From NCBI GenBank assembly GCA_024274855.1, contig JAJSAJ010000598.1, positions 1 through 11,117 on the forward strand: a stretch of DNA of 11,117 nt. The letters run 5' to 3'. Below the pieces are notes generated by a model, which saw nothing but the letters and a program-made list of their open reading frames with translations, had not been told where the DNA came from and searched no databases. The translations under genes were made by a program, and so were the position numbers. Shown piece after piece: positions 7,871 to 11,117 of this stretch. This DNA is from Planctomycetota bacterium (GTDB lineage Bacteria; Planctomycetota; Planctomycetia; Pirellulales; Pirellulaceae). Position 1 is the first letter of the stretch; each line of letters starts with the position of its first letter.

Positions 7871-7891
7871 CCCATGGGACAAGCCCATGGG
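7871..7891. repeat. Hairpin made of two copies of the palindrome CCCATGGG
   Basis: CCCATGGG occurs at 7871-7878 and 7884-7891, separated by ACAAG. Each copy is itself a palindrome, and together they make an 8-base stem with a 5-base loop on either strand. It lies in the convergent gap 49 bases past the Nudix stop (which is at 7941 on the minus strand) and may limit transcription from that side. No T tract follows on the minus strand. Such GC-rich hairpins are often dispersed intergenic repeats; copies elsewhere cannot be checked here. Confidence 0.4.
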
Positions 7892-7940
7892 GGTCTGTAC
7901 ACGGAAGAGTGCGACAGTTATTGATTGGCGAATCCTAGAC

Positions 7941-8477
7941 TCACCGGCGTCGCACTTGGTCGTACAGCAGCAGGCCGAGGATTGTCTTCGCGTCCTCGAT
8001 GTCTCCATCGACGACCATCCGCAGCGCTTCGTTCCATGGAACCAACGAGTTTTCAATCTGTTCACCAGGCTCACGAGCCGGCTTGCCGGCAGTAAGCTGC
8101 GTAGCAACGAACAGGAACATTCGCTCATCCAAGACCCCCGGGGACAGGAAAAAAGCATGGAGCGGCTCCATCTTCTCTGCTCGATATCCCGTCTCCTCAA
8201 TCAACTCGCGGTGCGCCGTTGCAATCGGTTCTTCGCCGGGTTGATCACGAGTCCCCGCCGGCAACTCAAACAAGGTCTTGTCGACTGCCGCGCGGAAATT
8301 TCGAATCAGGCAGACATGGCCGTCGTCAACCATCGGCAGAATCGCAACCGATCCTGGATGACGAACGACATCTCGTGGATGAATCTGTTTATCCTCCGAA
8401 ATCCAGTGAATACGTTGCACGTCAAAACGTCGAGTATGAAGCAACGTCTCGGTCGGTAAGTTTGGTTGATTGTCCAT
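7941..8477 (-). CDS. Nudix hydrolase, ADP-ribose pyrophosphatase-like
   Basis: This 178-residue cytoplasmic enzyme belongs to the Nudix family, which hydrolyses nucleoside diphosphates linked to another group. ELPAG (71-75) leads into the Nudix box, and R90-E91-L-I-E94-E95-T-G-Y98 supplies the metal-binding glutamates. The stretch between G75 and the first box Glu is one residue longer than the classic G-x5-E. FFLSPGVLDERMFLFVA (109-125) matches the SPG segment typical of ADP-ribose pyrophosphatases (EC 3.6.1.13), so that activity is the best guess, not proven. The start ATG at 8477 is preceded by GGAAGGAAATCA, a strong ribosome site. An open frame extends upstream to 8594 but lacks both homology and an ATG. 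The gene sits 149 bases downstream of sdaA on the same strand; that gap shows nothing recognisable. Stop is TGA. Confidence 0.9.
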   Translation of the reverse strand: MDNQPNLPTETLLHTRRFDVQRIHWISEDKQIHPRDVVRHPGSVAILPMVDDGHVCLIRNFRAAVDKTLFELPAGTRDQPGEEPIATAHRELIEETGYRAEKMEPLHAFFLSPGVLDERMFLFVATQLTAGKPAREPGEQIENSLVPWNEALRMVVDGDIEDAKTILGLLLYDQVRRR

Positions 8478-8626
8478 TGATTTCCTTCCTTCACTCACGA
8501 ACCCTGACAATACGGATCGGCCGACGAACGCTCTTGATTCGCCGCACCGTCCCAGTCGATTGAAGTAGCCGCCGGTTTGCCATTTTCGATGCAAACACCT
8601 TCAGTGCCTTCACGATCTGTCTTTGC

Positions 8627-10003
8627 TCAACAGGCAGGCAAATTAACAGCGAGTCCACCTTGCGACGTCTCTTTGTACTTATCCGACATATCGGCACCTG
8701 TCTGGCACATAACTTCGATGATCCGATCCAAGGGAACCTTGTGCGTGCCATCTCCTCGAAGGGCCAGTCGAGCGGCGTTGATCGCCTTAACCGCGCCCAT
8801 CGCGTTCCGTTCGATACATGGCACCTGGACCAGGCCGGCCATCGGATCACAGGTCAGGCCCAGATTGTGCTCCATGCCGATTTCGGCCGCCTGTTCAACC
8901 TGATCAACATGTCCGCCGAGCATCTAGGTCAAGGCACCGGCCGCCATCGAACAGGCGACGCCGACCTCGCCTTGACAACCAACTTCCGCCCCCGATATCG
9001 ATGCGTTCTCCTTGTAGAGCAGGCCGATGGCGCCTGCCGTCAACAGGAATCGGATGACACCTTCTTCGCTCGCGGTTAGGTAAAAACGGTCGTAGTAGTG
9101 AAGAACGGCCGGCACAATCCCGGCGGCTCCATTTGTCGGAGCCGTTACGACTCTGCCTCCAGACGCATTCTCTTCGGCAACTGCCAAGGCATATACATTG
9201 ACCCAGTCCAGGACGGTCAACGGATCACGAAGGGCCCTTTCGGGGCGACTGCTCAATTCCTGATACAATCGTCCGGCACGACGTTTCAGTTGCAAGCCAC
9301 CCGGCAAAATACCCTCCGTTTCGCAACCGCGACGGACAGACTGTTGCATGACGTCCCAGATCTTCAACAGCCGATCTCGGACCTCTTGCTCGGTCCGCCA
9401 GGTTTTTTCGTTTTCCATGACCACTTCACTGATCGTCATGTTCCGGCTCCGTGCCGTCCCGATCAGCTCGGCGGCGGTGGTAAAGTCAAACGGAACCGCA
9501 CTGTTCGAAGTCTCGCATGGGCCGTCCGCGGACAACTGCTCGGTGATGAAGCCACCACCAACCGAGTAATACCGACGCTTATCAAGTACCGCTCCACGCC
9601 CATCCCATGCAACAAACTGCATTCCATTGGCGTGATATGGAAGTCGTTCATTCTGAAGAAACAGCAGATCGCATTCCACATTGAACGTGATGGGCCGAGT
9701 TGCGCCAAGCAACAACCGACCGGTTTCAGCAATCCGCGCAGCCCGGCGCGGGACATTCGATGGTTCGACTTCCTCCGGAGTCTCGCCTTCGAGTCCCAGC
9801 AGAATCGCGCGCCCCGTCCCGTGCCCCCGCCCCGTAAGCGCCAACGAACCGTAAAGCCGCACTTCGATCCGTTGCACCTGATCGAAACACGCCTCCCGCC
9901 GCATGGATTCGAGGAACCTGGCGGCAGCCCGCATCGGCCCCACACAGTGCGAACTGGAAGGCCCAATACCGATCGTAAAGAGGTCAAAGATACTTATTGT
10001 CAC
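8627..10003 (-). pseudogene. sdaA: L-serine ammonia-lyase (Fe-S type), interrupted by one in-frame TAG
   Basis: SdaA (EC 4.3.1.17) deaminates serine to pyruvate and ammonia using an oxygen-sensitive [4Fe-4S] cluster. The likely start is GTG at 10003, giving ISIFDLFTIGIGPSSSH, the family N-terminus. An in-frame ATG at 10063 would add 20 unrelated residues. Codons 1-359 run through NASISGAEVGCQGEVGVACS to AAGALT. Codon 360 is TAG (8926-8924), and codons 361-458 continue in the same frame: MLGGHVDQVEQAAEIGMEHN, LGLTCDP, VPCIERN, ending in Cys. The total of 458 is the normal family length. C343, C385, C396 and the C-terminal C458 fall at the numbering known for the Legionella enzyme's cluster and tail residue. 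Homologues usually have Glu at 360, so GAG to TAG is likely (inference). The break splits the cluster ligands, so neither half should work alone. An ATG directly follows the TAG but has no ribosome site. Residue 20 is Cys where Thr is usual (SSSHT). Confidence 0.9.
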
Positions 10004-10472
10004 GCGTCCTGAATCCCAACTAGATAGCAGACAAATCGATGCTCTCGCCAGCAGACGTGGCAACCAGCCTTCGTACGCACGCAGGTCAGCAGAGTGGAAT
10101 GGCCAACAAACGCTTGCCCAGCGTAAAAGGACTCCTTCTCAACTCTTCTATCGAATCCACGGGACAGCCGACGAAGCAGCCCATCACATTAACACGGCAA
10201 GCCGTTCTGGCCAATCCGCGAGTATTCGCGTCAACCGGCGGCCATCGACAGCGGGCAATCGATGCGACCGGAGCCCGCATATTCCATAACGTTCGTAGCG
10301 AGGAGCCGTAAGTCGCGGCAGATGCAAGGAAAAGGACACGTCGCCTGCGTAGCATATTGTCCATGCGTGAGCCACAATGGCGGGGGGCTTTGCCGGAGCA
10401 GATGGCCAACCCCGCAGCACAGCAGCAGATCGCTCGTGAAATATCCGGGCCAAACGATGACGCATTTTCTGG
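10004..10472. other. Intergenic stretch without a recognised gene
   Basis: About 470 bases lie between the FG-GAP gene's stop and the sdaA start. On the minus strand all three frames are unusually free of stops. One of them, in frame with the FG-GAP gene, stays open for 128 codons past its TAG. None shows a ribosome site, a known motif or a convincing codon pattern. A candidate start at 10364 (MDNMLRRRRVLFLASA) looks vaguely like a basic, hydrophobic leader, but the rest is not protein-like. The sdaA promoter should lie in the part near 10004-10150; no clear elements were seen. Confidence 0.5.
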
Positions 10473-11117
10473 CTACATCTTGATGCGCCGGTAGTACCAT
10501 ACGAAGCCACGCCGCTCGAAACGCTTGCCCTGTGACACATAGCCCACACGGCGAAACGACTCCTTTTCCTGCCACCTTCGCAGCAGTTGTCGGTGTCGTT
10601 CGATTCGGGCCGCGCGGGTTTCATTCTGTGGCTCATCGCGCCGCATTTGATAGTATTGCTCGCTCAAGTCGGCTAGGCGTTCCTTGTTGGCGAGCGTCTG
10701 GCGCCAGTCCTCTTCGCTGACGTCAAATGCTCTTCTAAATCGATCGCCCACAAGCAGGTCAAGACGCCCATCGGAATTGAAATCGGTGGCGCAGAAAGCG
10801 TGACGAAAACCAGGGCTGCCAACCGGTACATCGAAACTATGAGGCGACTGTTTGGGAACCAGCACCCGAGGTTTATCGAATCTCGGTTCCCCGTCTTTGC
10901 CGACGTTCCGATACCAGACGATATCGCCCCGTAGACCGGTGATCAAATCGTCAAGTCCATCGTCATCCCAGTCGGTCATTTGCAGTGAGCCAAGTGCGCC
11001 ACGGATCGAATGACCGTCGCATTGAATTGTACGGCCGCCGTCGAACCGAGGCTCTTTGGCAGAGCCTTGGTTGAGCACCAGACACAAGGGTGAGTAACCA
11101 AGCAGCAAATCGATGTC
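10473..11117 (-). CDS. FG-GAP/VCBS repeat protein, C-terminal part
   Basis: The frame is open to the right edge, so the 5' part of the gene is missing. The 214 visible residues hold repeats of beta-propeller type with calcium-binding loops DWDDDGLDDLITG (49-61) and DFNSDGRLDLLVGD (112-125), plus a partial repeat DIDLLLGYS at the edge. Residues about 134-190 are charged and probably helical, and the chain ends in FVWYYRRIKM, closing the last blade. Such proteins in planctomycetes are usually exported and often have several blades; the signal peptide would lie outside the window. Function is unknown, with adhesion, surface or carbohydrate binding all possible. The stop is TAG, at a plausible natural end. 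There is no evident link to sdaA, which lies 470 bases downstream on the same strand. Confidence 0.85.
   Translation of the reverse strand, partial: DIDLLLGYSPLCLVLNQGSAKEPRFDGGRTIQCDGHSIRGALGSLQMTDWDDDGLDDLITGLRGDIVWYRNVGKDGEPRFDKPRVLVPKQSPHSFDVPVGSPGFRHAFCATDFNSDGRLDLLVGDRFRRAFDVSEEDWRQTLANKERLADLSEQYYQMRRDEPQNETRAARIERHRQLLRRWQEKESFRRVGYVSQGKRFERRGFVWYYRRIKM

Noticed and set aside
8478..8626. Small minus-strand frames between sdaA and the Nudix gene
   Set aside because: Basic, short, no ribosome site; upstream parts are shadows of sdaA and the Nudix gene has a clear start of its own at 8477.
181..8926. Selenocysteine or pyrrolysine insertion at the in-frame stops
   Set aside because: The key stops are TAG, not TGA, so selenocysteine does not apply. 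Neither SdaA nor RbsC is a known pyrrolysine protein, and no pyl genes or suppressor tRNA lie in the window.
9098..10012. 304-codon plus-strand open frame opposite sdaA
   Set aside because: It is the antisense shadow of sdaA, rich in Arg, Pro and Ser, with no motif; the minus strand encodes an unmistakable serine dehydratase.
181..10475. Complete reassignment of TAG to an amino acid in this organism
   Set aside because: hisI and the FG-GAP gene end in TAG at natural family ends, and the intact large genes (GH116, ATPase, hisG, Nudix) contain no internal TAG; partial readthrough remains open.

Overview
The window looks like chromosome from a planctomycete (Pirellulales-type) bacterium. This rests on a Tat-exported GH116 glycosidase of about 1,060 residues carrying a GH32-type galactose-binding insert, an FG-GAP/VCBS repeat protein with a helical tail, wide gaps between genes, and the style of the ribose-type ABC genes. 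The taxonomic call is inference from protein style; there is no rRNA or marker gene. No tRNA, rRNA, CRISPR array or insertion sequence was seen.

Layout. (1) Positions 1-5626, minus strand: a carbohydrate-use operon. It reads, in transcription order, a GH116 glycoside hydrolase (5626-2438), a decayed gene remnant (2412-2105), a two-domain ribose-type ABC ATPase (2108-561) and the start of its permease (564 to the left edge). Both ABC genes begin in 4-base ATGA overlaps, the first with the stop of the remnant. The probable logic is export of the glycosidase, release of a sugar outside the cytoplasm, then ABC import. No substrate-binding protein is visible. (2) 5627-6234: a long divergent intergenic region. 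(3) 6235-7704, plus strand: hisI and long-form hisG, steps 3 and 1 of histidine synthesis. (4) 7705-7940: a convergent region with two hairpins. (5) 7941-10003, minus strand: a Nudix ADP-ribose pyrophosphatase-like gene downstream of L-serine dehydratase sdaA. (6) 10004-10472: no recognised gene. (7) 10473 to the right edge, minus strand: the C-terminal part of an FG-GAP/VCBS protein.

The main surprise is that two conserved genes, the sugar permease and sdaA, are each cut by a single in-frame TAG with no frameshift, and the frame on both sides is still clearly the family sequence. In sdaA all four cysteines expected for the Fe-S cluster and C-terminal tail survive, two of them beyond the next cysteine after the stop. 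A third locus, the remnant between the GH116 and ATPase genes, also has two in-frame TAGs and still ends in the ATGA overlap. TAG also ends hisI and the FG-GAP gene, so general reassignment of TAG is unlikely. Recent nonsense mutations, sequence error, or partial amber readthrough/suppression remain open.
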